Assembly (NCBI GenBank): GCA_910579275.1
Contig: CAJTTO010000021.1
Span: forward strand, 1-64,000
Origin: an uncultured Lachnospiraceae bacterium
GTDB lineage: Bacteria; Bacillota; Clostridia; Lachnospirales; Lachnospiraceae
Direction of reading: 5' to 3'
Length of the DNA: 64,000 nt
Below are positions 43,567 to 52,214 of the stretch, piece after piece. The position numbers and the translations under genes are program-made. The first letter of the stretch is position 1. Each line of letters opens with the position of its first letter. The notes below the pieces were generated by a model. It had not been told where the DNA came from. It was given only the letters and a program-made list of their open reading frames with translations, and did no database searches.

Positions 43567-43959
43567 CTACTTCATTACTGATTTCAGCTGCGTGAAATTC
43601 CTGTTGAGCAAATCCATCATGCCATTATACTTTATGCTGTTTTTGGCAAGGATTGCCTGCTCATTGTTGATATCCACATTGTTCCCGTCATACCGGAACG
43701 AAAGCTCCGCATAGTCTGTGTAAATCTCCGGGGTGAGCGCTTCCAAATCAAGATTCTTTACCCTTGCATCCACCGTATCCTCACTCGACCTTGCAAATGC
43801 ATGTTTGAGTTCTGTCTCAAAGCGGATATCTTTTCTCTTGTAATTTGGAGTGTTTATATTAGCGATGTTGTTGTTAATGATGTCATTCCTTGTTGCCGCT
43901 GCATCCAATGAAGTTCCCAGAACGTTAACGTAATCAAACACACCTGAACTATTTAACAT
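43567..43959 (-). CDS. flgB: Flagellar proximal rod protein FlgB
   Basis: FlgB, 130 residues, the first gene of the fla/che operon. It contains 'RNDIINNNIANINTPNYKRKDIRFETEL', the rod N-motif, and ends in the FlgB-type 'MMDLLNRNFTQLKSVMK'. GGAGGAG lies six bases before the ATG. The operon promoter with a CodY box is about 105 bases upstream. Confidence 0.96.
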   Translation of the reverse strand: MLNSSGVFDYVNVLGTSLDAAATRNDIINNNIANINTPNYKRKDIRFETELKHAFARSSEDTVDARVKNLDLEALTPEIYTDYAELSFRYDGNNVDINNEQAILAKNSIKYNGMMDLLNRNFTQLKSVMK

Positions 43960-44063
43960 TTCTACTCCTCCTTTTATTTATGTGCTGTTGCACTTTACGT
44001 AAATCCTATGTAAACCACTGTCTTTTCAAACAAATTTACATAACTTATTACCTTTCTTATTCT

Positions 44064-44091
44064 ATTATAGATTATTTTCAGAATATTTCAA
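44064..44091 (-). promoter_or_regulatory. Main fla/che operon promoter (SigA-type)
   Basis: TTGAAA (44086-44091), a 16-base spacer, and TATAAT (44064-44069). The predicted start near 44057 gives a leader of about 98 bases to flgB. The spacer and part of the -35 are occupied by a CodY box. Confidence 0.75.
44073..44087. promoter_or_regulatory. CodY box, 13/15, inside the fla/che promoter
   Basis: TATTTTCAGAATATT matches AATTTTCWGAAAATT at 13 of 15 positions and lies between the -35 and -10 of the flgB promoter. Occupancy would block RNA polymerase directly. The codY gene is the next gene upstream. Confidence 0.65.
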
Positions 44092-44165
44092 GTATTTTTT
44101 TCATTATTTTGTAATATTATGTGAATTTGGCGGCTCCTATTATGTAAATTCATTATTTTTACCTT

Positions 44166-44214
44166 AAAAAACAAAAAAAGCTTATCTTTTCTCATTAAAT
44201 GATTAAGATAAGCT
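44166..44214 (-). terminator. codY terminator
   Basis: The stem AGCTTATCTT/AAGATAAGCT is followed on the minus strand by TTTTTTTGTTTTTT. It separates codY from the fla/che promoter. The plus strand also carries a long T-run after the hairpin, so it may act both ways. Confidence 0.85.
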
Positions 44215-44289
44215 CTTTGTTGTGTTTTTTTGTTTTTTTTTAATTATTCAGACAATTTCCGTCTGTCCTATGCCGGAATATCTCCGCTC

Positions 44290-45075
44290 CTATTTGTTAA
44301 GTTGTCGTTTCAGCGCATCCACTTCCTCAAACACGACATCGTTGAGAACTTTAATGTACGTTCCTTTCATGCCTGACGAACGGGACTCAATGACACCCGC
44401 GCTCTCAAATTTGCGGAGCGCATTGACAATTACACTTCTCGTAATGCCTACACGGTCTGCTATCTTGCTGGCAACAAGGATGCCCTCCGTCCCGTTCAGC
44501 TCATCGAAAATGTGCGTGATTGCCTCCATCTCGGAAAAGGAAAGTGTAGAAATTGCAGACTTGACAACTGCCACTTTGCGGCTCTCCTCCGCATTCTCCT
44601 CACTTACCGCGCGGAGCATTTCAAGACCGACTACCGTCACACCATACTCACACAGAATAATGTCATCAATATCATACTGTTCATTGCACTTATATATAAA
44701 CAACGTACCCAGACGCTCTCCGGCAATCTCAATCGGCGTTATGACTGCCTGATATTTGCGGATATCCTCGCTCTCAAATCCAAGTGTTGCAAGGTTCACG
44801 TTCTCTTTTGTCGACAGCACACCGAGAAGTCTTTCATTTAGCATCGGATCAATAAATCCACCCACATTATCCTCGACAAGCTCCTTTAGTTCATCCACGC
44901 CCTCACAATTTCCAATTCCCAGAACTTTTCCCTTTTTGCTGATTACCAGAACATTTGAATTGACAATGTCCCGAATCACCTTGCAGATATCGTTAAAAAC
45001 AACCTTGCTGGAATTATTATTGTGTAAAAGTTTTCCAATCTTCCTCGTTTTGTCTAATAATTGAACACTACCCAT
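44290..45075 (-). CDS. codY: Global nutrient regulator CodY
   Basis: CodY, 261 residues, is a repressor that senses GTP and branched-chain amino acids and shuts off genes not needed in rich conditions, including motility in B. subtilis. The N-terminal GAF domain starts 'VQLLDKTRKIGKLLHNN'. The C-terminal winged helix contains 'ASKIADRVGITRSVIVNALRKFESAGVIESRSSG', the DNA-reading element. The ATG at 45075 has GGAGG six bases upstream, while the frame extends nine codons further without a site. It has its own promoter and terminator. Confidence 0.96.
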   Translation of the reverse strand: MGSVQLLDKTRKIGKLLHNNNSSKVVFNDICKVIRDIVNSNVLVISKKGKVLGIGNCEGVDELKELVEDNVGGFIDPMLNERLLGVLSTKENVNLATLGFESEDIRKYQAVITPIEIAGERLGTLFIYKCNEQYDIDDIILCEYGVTVVGLEMLRAVSEENAEESRKVAVVKSAISTLSFSEMEAITHIFDELNGTEGILVASKIADRVGITRSVIVNALRKFESAGVIESRSSGMKGTYIKVLNDVVFEEVDALKRQLNK

Positions 45076-45116
45076 AGCCAACCTCCAAGTTCTTTTTGCC
45101 ATTTCCTTACGCTTTC

Positions 45117-45167
45117 AAACGAACCTTAGAACTGTCGCAAGTGCAAAGCCCCGACCTGAATTGCTAC
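45117..45167. mobile_element. Possible decayed MITE copy G in the codY leader
   Basis: GTGCAAAGCCCCGACCTGAA followed by TTGCTAC matches the right end of copy B at about 20 of 26 positions. The bases before it weakly resemble CACGGACTTTGC. No target duplication is recognisable, so this is a tentative relic. Confidence 0.35.
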
Positions 45168-45190
45168 ACTAAAATCCATTTATAAGGAAA

Positions 45191-45219
45191 ATTTTAACAC
45201 AGAACGGCTTATTTTTCAA
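45191..45219 (-). promoter_or_regulatory. codY promoter (SigA-type)
   Basis: TTGAAA (45214-45219), exactly 17 bases, and TAAAAT (45191-45196) preceded by TGt. The leader to the ATG is about 110 bases. Confidence 0.65.
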
Positions 45220-45299
45220 TAGTTGCAGTCAATAAATCAAAAATCCTTTACAATTTAATAATATTTTTATAAATAAAAAAATAATATGTTTTTTTCAAA

Positions 45300-45346
45300 A
45301 AATATGCAAAAGAATTCGGCACAACTTTCGTCATGCCGAATTCTTT
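45300..45346 (-). terminator. topA terminator
   Basis: A 13-bp stem AAAGAATTCGGCA/TGCCGAATTCTTT overlaps the topA stop codon and is followed on the minus strand by TTGCATATTTTTTG. It ends the comM-dprA-topA transcript. Confidence 0.8.
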
Positions 45347-47432
45347 ACTGTGCCGCTTTCTGGCTTTCCTCAATCTTTTTTACATATCCGCACTGCTCGT
45401 CAGCGCAGACAAGTTTGCTGCCTTTCACGAGCATGATACCACCGCACCGCTCGCATTTCTCCTTGGACGGTTTCTGCCACACCATGAAATCACAGTCCGG
45501 AATCGCCTCGCAGCCATAATATTTTCTTCCTTTTTTCGTCTTTCTGATGACAACTTCCTTGCCACATTTCGGACAGGTAACGCCAATCTTTTCAAAATAG
45601 GGTTTCGTGCTCCTGCACTCCGGAAATCCGGGACACGCAAGGAACTTTCCGTGGGGACCATACTTGATAACCATGTTCCTGCCGCACACGTCACACAGTT
45701 CATCTGAAACCTCATCCGCTATCTCCACCTCGTCAAGTTCCTTTTCCGCCTTTTTCACCGCCTCGTCAAGGTCAGGATAGAAATTTGCCACTACGGTCTT
45801 CCAGCTGACGGCACCGTCCTCCACCTTGTCAAGCAGCGCCTCAAGGTTTGCCGTAAAGTTTACATCCACAATTGTAGGAAACGCATCCTTCATCATGCTG
45901 TTCACAACTTCACCGAGTTCGGAAACATATAAATTTTTGTCTTCCTTGACCACATAGCGTCTAGCCATAATCGTCGTAATTGTCGGTGCGTAAGTACTAG
46001 GACGTCCTATTCCCAGCTCCTCAAGCGCCCTGACAAGCGATGCTTCTGTATAGTGGGATGGCGGCTGTGTAAAATGCTGTCTGGAATCAAAGGATTCCAG
46101 CGTAAGCTTCGTGTCCTTTGTTATCTCTTTCAAAAGTGTGTTGGATTCCGCCTTCTCGTCATCCGTTTCCTTGTACACACTCATAAATCCGTCAAAATCA
46201 AGCTTGGACGCAGACACCGTAAAGCGGTGCCCTTTCGCGTCAATCTTCACAGATGTGGTTTCATATTTGGCAGGCGTCATACGGCTTGCCGTGAAACGTT
46301 TCCAGATAAGCTGATACAGCCGGAACTGGTCACGGCTCAGGGATTCCTTTAAATTTGCCGGCGTGTTGCTGATGTCTGTCGGACGAATCGCTTCATGCGC
46401 GTCCTGAATCTTTTGTTCCTTTTTCTTTTCCGCCGTGACATCTGCAGCGTACTCCGCCCCATAATTATTTGTAATGTATTCTTTTGATGCCGCCACCGCT
46501 TCATCAGATACTCTTGTAGAATCCGTTCGCAGATATGTGATAATGCCGACTGTTCCCTGTCCTTTGAGTTCCACGCCCTCATATAACTGCTGTGCCAGAC
46601 GCATCGTCTTCTGCGTCGAGAAATTGAGTGCCTTGCTCGCTTCCTGCTGCAGTGTAGAAGTTATAAACGGCAGAGGCGCCTTTTTTACACGTTCGCCTTT
46701 CTTGATTTCCGCCACAGCAAACTCTGCCTGTTCAAGCTCCTTTAATATCTTATCCATATCCGCCTTGGAATGAATTTCCGCCTTTTTGTCTCCCATGCCG
46801 TGGTACTTCGCCATCAGCGGTTTCTTTTCTCCCTTGATTTTCAATGCCGCATCCAGCGTCCAGTACTCTTCGGGAATAAATGCATTGATTTCGTCCTCCC
46901 TGTCGCAGATTATGCGCAGCGCTACCGACTGAACCCTTCCCGCACTCAGCCCCCTCTTGATTTTTGCCCATAGAAGCGGAGAGATGCGATATCCCACCAT
47001 TCTATCAAGCATACGCCTTGCCTGCTGTGCATCCACAAGGCTCATATCAATTTCCCGCGGGTTTTTCAAGGACTCTTTTACCGCATTTTTTGTAATCTCG
47101 TTGAATGTTATACGGTATACTTTTTTCTCCTCAAGCTTCAGGGCAATGTACAAGTGCCACGAAATTGCCTCCCCTTCACGGTCCGGGTCGGTTGCAAGAT
47201 AAATCTTATCTGCCTTTTTTACTTCCTTTCTAAGTTTCGCCAGGATATCTCCCTTGCCGCGAATCGTTATATATTTGGGTTCATAATTATTCTCCGCATC
47301 AAATCCCAGCTGGCTTTTCGGCATATCGCGAACATGACCGTTACTTGCCAATACTTCATAATTTGCGCCCAGAAATTTCTTGATTGTCTTGACCTTTGCG
47401 GGCGACTCTACAATTACTAAATACTTTGCCAT
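45345..47432 (-). CDS. topA: DNA topoisomerase I
   Basis: Type IA topoisomerase, 695 residues, which relaxes negative supercoils by single-strand passage. The TOPRIM domain begins 'YLVIVESPAKVKTIKKFL' and includes 'YLATDPDREGEAISWHL'. The active Tyr lies in 'TYLRTDSTRVS'. Three C-terminal zinc ribbons of the CxxC type end the protein. The frame continues 69 codons upstream, but the ATG at 47432 begins the conserved domain and has an AGAGG site. dprA lies just upstream. Confidence 0.97.
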   Translation of the reverse strand: MAKYLVIVESPAKVKTIKKFLGANYEVLASNGHVRDMPKSQLGFDAENNYEPKYITIRGKGDILAKLRKEVKKADKIYLATDPDREGEAISWHLYIALKLEEKKVYRITFNEITKNAVKESLKNPREIDMSLVDAQQARRMLDRMVGYRISPLLWAKIKRGLSAGRVQSVALRIICDREDEINAFIPEEYWTLDAALKIKGEKKPLMAKYHGMGDKKAEIHSKADMDKILKELEQAEFAVAEIKKGERVKKAPLPFITSTLQQEASKALNFSTQKTMRLAQQLYEGVELKGQGTVGIITYLRTDSTRVSDEAVAASKEYITNNYGAEYAADVTAEKKKEQKIQDAHEAIRPTDISNTPANLKESLSRDQFRLYQLIWKRFTASRMTPAKYETTSVKIDAKGHRFTVSASKLDFDGFMSVYKETDDEKAESNTLLKEITKDTKLTLESFDSRQHFTQPPSHYTEASLVRALEELGIGRPSTYAPTITTIMARRYVVKEDKNLYVSELGEVVNSMMKDAFPTIVDVNFTANLEALLDKVEDGAVSWKTVVANFYPDLDEAVKKAEKELDEVEIADEVSDELCDVCGRNMVIKYGPHGKFLACPGFPECRSTKPYFEKIGVTCPKCGKEVVIRKTKKGRKYYGCEAIPDCDFMVWQKPSKEKCERCGGIMLVKGSKLVCADEQCGYVKKIEESQKAAQ

Positions 47433-47571
47433 ACTGTTACCTCTTTTAAATTTTATTTCAATCCCACTTCCCATATAGGAAATGTCAGCTGTTGCCTTTG
47501 ACTTACGTTCACCACTATAACCCAATTTTTTAACCGTGGCAAGTAATATTTTCAAAAATATGTCAAAATTT

Positions 47572-48741
47572 TTATTTTGCCGAAGCCGACAGCAGCTTGT
47601 ACTGCCTGTTGCGGCTCGAAGCAAGTCCTGTAAGTTCAAGCTCTACAAGCCCCTGACATATCTGCGGTACGGTCAGCGTGCACCCGTTCTCACGAAGTCT
47701 GGCAACAATTTCCTCCTGTGTGGCAGGAAGATTGCCAAGGGCACCATAAATCTCTTTTGCCGTCTCGGATATTTTCTTGTCGGTCAGCCTGCTCTCTGTG
47801 CCTGCACTCTGCTTTGCCAGATGTTCCCAATGCATATCACTGATGATGTCGTCGGGGGAAACCGCTATCAAGGCTCCCTGCCGCAAAAGTCTGTTACACC
47901 CCATACTGAGCGCATCCGTGCACCTTCCCGGCAGCGCATACACTTCCTTTCCCTGTTCCAAAGCCATGTCAACGGTAATTAATGTACCGCTTTTTTCGCA
48001 TGCCTCCACTACTACAATCACATCGGCAAGCGCACTGATAAGCCTGTTTCTTGGCGGAAAAAGAGCTGGTCTTGGCTCCATCTGTGGCGGATATTCCGAC
48101 ATGACGCCGCCTTTTTCCTGAAGCTGCCTGTAGAGTCGTCCGTTTGCCTTTGGATAGACAACATCTACACCGCAGCCAAGCACCGCAAAGGATCTGCCCC
48201 CTGCCCTCAGCGCCATCCGCTGGCTTATCCCGTCGATTCCAAGCGCCATCCCGCTGATGACATCCACACCCGCTGACGCAAATCCTGCCGCAAACTGCTC
48301 TGCCATACAGGTACCATATTCACTGCATTTTCTGGAACCTATCACCGCCACTGCCGGAACAGTTTCGCCCGGCAGCCTTCCTTTATAAAAGATGCCAAAC
48401 GGCGGATCCGGAATATTTGCAAGCTTTTGCGGGAAATCCGGTTCGCGGCAGTACGTATAGTTGATACCGTTTCCTGCCACATAATTCCACACCCTCTGCG
48501 GATGGTATCGCTTTTTATGCTGCATAATATGGGAACATGCCTTTTCCCCGACAAGAGCCGTTATATGACGCTCTGACATCAAATACACATCCTGCGCCGT
48601 TCCTGCTGCCGCAAGCAGCTTATATTTCGCAGCTGCTGCAAGCCAGTATATCGTGTCCATCCAGCATGCATAGATCCTGTCTTTCTCTTGTTCCTTCCAT
48701 TCTACTTCTGTCTGATACAAATTATTCCTGTTTTCAACCAT
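47572..48741 (-). CDS. dprA: DNA-processing protein DprA
   Basis: DprA/Smf, 389 residues, loads RecA on incoming single-stranded DNA in natural transformation. The Rossmann-like core includes 'AVAVIGSRKCSEYG', 'ISGMALGIDGISQRMAL' and 'NRLISALADVIVVVEACEKSGTLITVD'. The C-terminal winged helix (about 325-389) is present. It lies between comM and topA, a frequent arrangement in Firmicutes. Whether the strain is transformable cannot be told. Confidence 0.94.
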   Translation of the reverse strand: MVENRNNLYQTEVEWKEQEKDRIYACWMDTIYWLAAAAKYKLLAAAGTAQDVYLMSERHITALVGEKACSHIMQHKKRYHPQRVWNYVAGNGINYTYCREPDFPQKLANIPDPPFGIFYKGRLPGETVPAVAVIGSRKCSEYGTCMAEQFAAGFASAGVDVISGMALGIDGISQRMALRAGGRSFAVLGCGVDVVYPKANGRLYRQLQEKGGVMSEYPPQMEPRPALFPPRNRLISALADVIVVVEACEKSGTLITVDMALEQGKEVYALPGRCTDALSMGCNRLLRQGALIAVSPDDIISDMHWEHLAKQSAGTESRLTDKKISETAKEIYGALGNLPATQEEIVARLRENGCTLTVPQICQGLVELELTGLASSRNRQYKLLSASAK

Positions 48742-48779
48742 ACCATTTCATCCTGTGTCCGCTGTGACTTGAACCGTTC

Positions 48780-50321
48780 CTAATTCCAATAATCCCTGTC
48801 ATTCATTCTGTAGCATACTGCCTCGCTTAAGTGTGCCATGCCGATATCATCCTTATCGTCCAGATCAGCAATTGTCCGCGCAACTTTTATTACTTTATGA
48901 TATGCCCTTGCCGACAAATTCATAATGGTAAATATTTCCTCCATCATTACCTGTTCTTCTGTTCCGAGAGGGCAGTATGTCCTGATATCACCTGCGCCAA
49001 GTTCTGCGTTAAAGTGATAACCGGTTCCCCGATATCGGCGTTTCTGGCGTTCTCTCGCCCCCATCACACGTTTCTTGATATCCGCACTGCTTTCATTGTG
49101 CATTGCGGCAGACAGCTGCCTGATATCCACCCGCGGCGCCTCTGTGATGACATCGATCCTGTCAAGTATGGGGCCTGATATGCGCGATAGGTATTTCTTT
49201 ATTTCTGTCTCGGAACACGTACATCTGTTTCTGTCCGGAAAATGTCCGCACGGGCACGGGTTCATCGCTGCCACCAGCATAAAATCCGCGGGATAAACAA
49301 AGCTTCCATACGTTCTTGCTATGTGGATGCGCTTATCCTCAAGAGGCTGCCGGAGTGTCTCAATCGTACTGCGCCGGAACTCCGGAAGCTCGTCCATAAA
49401 GAGTACGCCCCGATGGGCAAGCGAGACGGCTCCGGGCTTTGGAATGCGTCCGCCGCCGGCAAGCGCCTGCACCGAAATGGTATGATGCGGATCGAGAAAC
49501 GGCCTTTTCGTAATCAGCGCATTCCTGTCGTCGAGCTGTCCTGCCACACTGTATATTGTCGACACCTCCAGACTCTCCTCCATGGACAAGTCAGGAAGTA
49601 TTGTCGGTATCCGCTTTGCTATCATTGTCTTTCCGGAACCGGGCGGCCCTATCATCAATATATGGTGAAATCCTGCCGCCGCCACCTCAACTGCGCGTTT
49701 TACAGCCTCCTGCCCGTTTATCTCCGCAAAGTCCAAATCCTTATCCGGTTCATTGATGTGTTCCATCCGTGTCTGCTCCGCCGGCGCTATCATCCGTGCT
49801 CTGCGTTCTTCGACTTCTCTCAGATATTCTATGGTTTCCGAAAGCGTAGACACACCGATAATCTCGATATTGTCTATAATCGCACCCTCCCGCACATTCG
49901 CAGTCGGTATGATGCACCGCTTTACACCCTCCTGTTTTGCCCTTTGTACAATCGGCAGTACCCCTTTGACAGTACGTACCGCCCCGTCAAGCCCAAGTTC
50001 CCCAACAATCAGGGTACTTGAAATGCCCTCCTCCGGAATCAGTCCCAGTGAGACAAGAATGCCGATTGCTATGGGCAAATCATAGGATGCCCCTTCTTTT
50101 CTCATTTCCGCCGGTGATATACTGACGGTTATCCGCATGGGCGGTATTGCGACAGATGCGTTCTTGAGTGCAACCCTGACGCGCTCTTTCGCCTCCCGCA
50201 CCTCGTTGTTTAACTGTCCAACCATCTCAAAGCCCGGCATACCTTTTGAAGCATCCACTTCGACTGCTGCAAGCATACTTTCAATGCCGTTGACTGCACC
50301 GGTTACTACTCTACTGTACAT
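48780..50321 (-). CDS. comM: YifB/ComM-family Mg-chelatase-like AAA ATPase
   Basis: A 513-residue protein of the YifB/ComM family. ComM is a hexameric helicase that promotes branch migration during transformation. The N-terminal Lon-protease-like domain (about 1-170) precedes the AAA domain with P-loop GPPGSGKT and 'GVLFMDELPEFRRSTIETLRQPLEDK'. A C-terminal Mg-chelatase-type domain ends near 'RTIADLDDKDDI'. A GGAG site precedes the ATG. It opens the comM-dprA-topA cluster. Confidence 0.93.
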   Translation of the reverse strand: MYSRVVTGAVNGIESMLAAVEVDASKGMPGFEMVGQLNNEVREAKERVRVALKNASVAIPPMRITVSISPAEMRKEGASYDLPIAIGILVSLGLIPEEGISSTLIVGELGLDGAVRTVKGVLPIVQRAKQEGVKRCIIPTANVREGAIIDNIEIIGVSTLSETIEYLREVEERRARMIAPAEQTRMEHINEPDKDLDFAEINGQEAVKRAVEVAAAGFHHILMIGPPGSGKTMIAKRIPTILPDLSMEESLEVSTIYSVAGQLDDRNALITKRPFLDPHHTISVQALAGGGRIPKPGAVSLAHRGVLFMDELPEFRRSTIETLRQPLEDKRIHIARTYGSFVYPADFMLVAAMNPCPCGHFPDRNRCTCSETEIKKYLSRISGPILDRIDVITEAPRVDIRQLSAAMHNESSADIKKRVMGARERQKRRYRGTGYHFNAELGAGDIRTYCPLGTEEQVMMEEIFTIMNLSARAYHKVIKVARTIADLDDKDDIGMAHLSEAVCYRMNDRDYWN

Positions 50322-50467
50322 TGTATATTACTCCTTCGTCATCTAAACGCCTGTGCCATGTACCACTGTCACCAAAATAAATACTTCGGCGCACATACGG
50401 AGTCCGCGGCAAGTGCGTACTCCTCTTGGTAACTTATAGAACCTTTACCGCAAAATGTCCAAAGACA

Positions 50468-50496
50468 TATATAGCACAGACAAAATGCCAATACAA
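50468..50496 (-). promoter_or_regulatory. Candidate promoter for comM-dprA-topA
   Basis: TGcTATATA (hexamer at 50468-50473) with TTGTAT 17 bases upstream (50491-50496). The leader to comM is about 140 bases. Confidence 0.4.
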
Positions 50497-50501
50497 TGCA
50501 A

Positions 50502-50540
50502 ATGTAAAAATTAGCACACGAAATGTAAAAATTAACACAG
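50502..50540. repeat. 21-bp tandem duplication at the sigK stop
   Basis: Two copies of GTGTtAATTTTTACATTTC-like sequence lie end to end (minus strand), differing at a few positions. The first contains the sigK stop codon. It looks like a small slippage duplication rather than a control site. Confidence 0.55.
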
Positions 50541-51191
50541 TTTTTCCTGTTCCAGACCGGCTTTGAGTTTCCCCAGCGCTTTTTTTTCTATCCGTGAGAC
50601 ATAGCTTCTGGAAATGCCAAGCAGGCAGCCAATATCCCGCTGTGTCATTTCCTCTCCTGTAAAACTTTTTCCTGTCACTCCGTATCGCATTTTGATAATT
50701 TCCCGTTCTCTGTCGTCAAGCTGTTCTTCAATCAGACGTGACAGACATCTCAATTTTTCCATCATATCCATGTCTTCTACCACATCTCGCTGCTCCTGTT
50801 CACATACGTCAATCAGGTTTATCTCATTTCCTTCCTTATCTGTTCCTATCGGCTCATACAAAGATACTTCACGCGTGACTTTTTTCCTTGCCCGAAACAT
50901 CATCAAAAGCTCATTGTCAATGCATTTTGCAGCATATGTGGCAAGTCTGCTCCCCTTCTCTGCTTTGAAGGTATTTACTGCCTTTATAAGTCCGATGGTG
51001 CCTATGGATATCAAATCCTCCATATCCTCCCCGCACCCCATGTATTTCTTGGACACATGCGCCACCAGACGCAGATTTCTCTCTATCAGGGTCTGCCTTG
51101 CCATATGGGCTGCTTCCAAATCCTCGCCGTTCATTATTTCCAGATACTCGTTCTCCTCCTTGGCGGATAAAGGTTGCTCAAAGGTCTTCAA
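50532..51191 (-). CDS. sigK: Sporulation sigma factor SigK-type, without pro-sequence
   Basis: A 219-residue sigma-70-family factor closest by eye to sigma-K, the late mother-cell sporulation factor. It has 'LIERNLRLVAHVSKKY', 'EDLISIGTIGLIKAVNTF', the sigma-K-like 'VSLYEPIGTDKEGNEINLIDV', and 'GISRSYVSRIEKKAL' in region 4. The N-terminus 'MKTFEQPLSAKEENEYLEIM' aligns with the mature B. subtilis protein, so the roughly 20-residue membrane pro-peptide is missing. The gene is uninterrupted by a skin element. The start is TTG with GGGGG six bases upstream. Confidence 0.85.
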   Translation of the reverse strand: MKTFEQPLSAKEENEYLEIMNGEDLEAAHMARQTLIERNLRLVAHVSKKYMGCGEDMEDLISIGTIGLIKAVNTFKAEKGSRLATYAAKCIDNELLMMFRARKKVTREVSLYEPIGTDKEGNEINLIDVCEQEQRDVVEDMDMMEKLRCLSRLIEEQLDDREREIIKMRYGVTGKSFTGEEMTQRDIGCLLGISRSYVSRIEKKALGKLKAGLEQEKLC

Positions 51192-51218
51192 GAAATGCCC
51201 CCGGGACTCATTTATTCT

Positions 51219-51226
51219 ATTGTATG
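51219..51226 (-). promoter_or_regulatory. SigE-like -10 element before sigK
   Basis: CATACAAT matches the SigE -10 consensus CATACAnT perfectly, 27 bases before the sigK start. No good SigE -35 is seen at 14-15 bases, so this is only a candidate. SigE control of sigK is the established arrangement in Bacillus. Confidence 0.4.
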
Positions 51227-51279
51227 AACCGGATTGCTTTTAAGTGCCTTTCCAACTAATTTATTTCCTTTCACATAGG

Positions 51280-52119
51280 TCACAGCACAATCACCTTATC
51301 CAGATTTCCATAGGAAGATGCCGTCGCAATCCTTGTACAGATATCCGGCAGACCTATCATCATATACTGCCGCGTGGATTCCGCGTCCGCGAAATGCTGT
51401 TCCAGAAATGCCGCCGCTATTTCGCCGACTTGTTCCCGAAATCCGCCGTTTGTTTCTTTTTCACACAAAACGCACTGCGCAGAAAGCTTCTGCAAGTCTG
51501 TCTCACTCAGCCTTTCTGTCAGCTTCCTTCCGGTAAGGACATGTCCAATTACGTTTCCAAAGACAATCGCCGCGATGTTCTCCGGCAGTTCCGCATAATC
51601 GGCACAATAAGCCTGCAATACCTTTCTCACATAGGTTTCTCCAAACTTTGCCAGAAATCGCTGCTCCTCCGCAATACTCCTCACATACAGATCCACACGG
51701 TCAATTCCCTGATACTGCGTCAAATCCGTGAAAATCGGATAATCCAGTGTCAAAATCGCATTCTGTGGTTCAAACTGCTCGTCATAATGCTGAAAAAAGG
51801 CCGGCATTCCTTCGTCCCAGAATGCCGCCAGATAAACGTTTCCATACGCACGGAACTCCTTTTTATGACATTCATAAAAAGAAAGCAGCTCCTCCGTCTT
51901 TCTGCGCACCAGCTGTGCTCCTGTCTTATATGCCTGCATCGCGTTCTGCTTGCAGGCCGCCATCAATGACTCCCCGCCCGTCTCCGTTTCCCGAATGCAG
52001 TACAACACCGCCTCCATCAGCTGATTTGCTTTTTCATAGGACACCGAACTGCTCTCGATTCCTGTATATTTTTTAGTGAGCATCGCCACAACAGGAAGCA
52101 ACTCATTCATATCGTACAT
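51280..52119 (-). CDS. Conserved protein of unknown function, probable DUF6179
   Basis: A 279-residue, mainly helical soluble protein with no signal peptide. I tentatively place it in DUF6179, mostly from its pairing with the DUF6323-like gene upstream. It appears shorter than my recollection of that family, so it may be a compact form. Visible features include acidic helices, 'GRKLTERLSETDLQKLSAQCVLCEK' with a CxxC pair, and a C-terminal 'TRIATASSYGNLDKVIVL'. GGAGG lies six bases before the ATG. The function is unknown. Confidence 0.5.
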   Translation of the reverse strand: MYDMNELLPVVAMLTKKYTGIESSSVSYEKANQLMEAVLYCIRETETGGESLMAACKQNAMQAYKTGAQLVRRKTEELLSFYECHKKEFRAYGNVYLAAFWDEGMPAFFQHYDEQFEPQNAILTLDYPIFTDLTQYQGIDRVDLYVRSIAEEQRFLAKFGETYVRKVLQAYCADYAELPENIAAIVFGNVIGHVLTGRKLTERLSETDLQKLSAQCVLCEKETNGGFREQVGEIAAAFLEQHFADAESTRQYMMIGLPDICTRIATASSYGNLDKVIVL

Positions 52120-52214
52120 TGAAATCCTCCATGACGCCTTTGGCGTTTTTCTTTTTCAAATTTGCCCTTAAATACCCGCATGACCCCAAAACAGAACTCC
52201 GACTTCCACCATGC

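Noticed and set aside
45171..45200. A half CodY box in the codY promoter region (AATTTTC)
   Set aside because: Only one half-site matches. The other half has too many mismatches to claim autoregulation.
49240..50025. Long plus-strand open frame opposite comM
   Set aside because: It has no ribosome site or domain, while the minus strand carries a clear ComM protein.
50341..50450. Sequence ending in TTGGTAAC before comM, compared with the mobile-element ends
   Set aside because: Only scattered bases match. There are no inverted ends and no flanking duplication.
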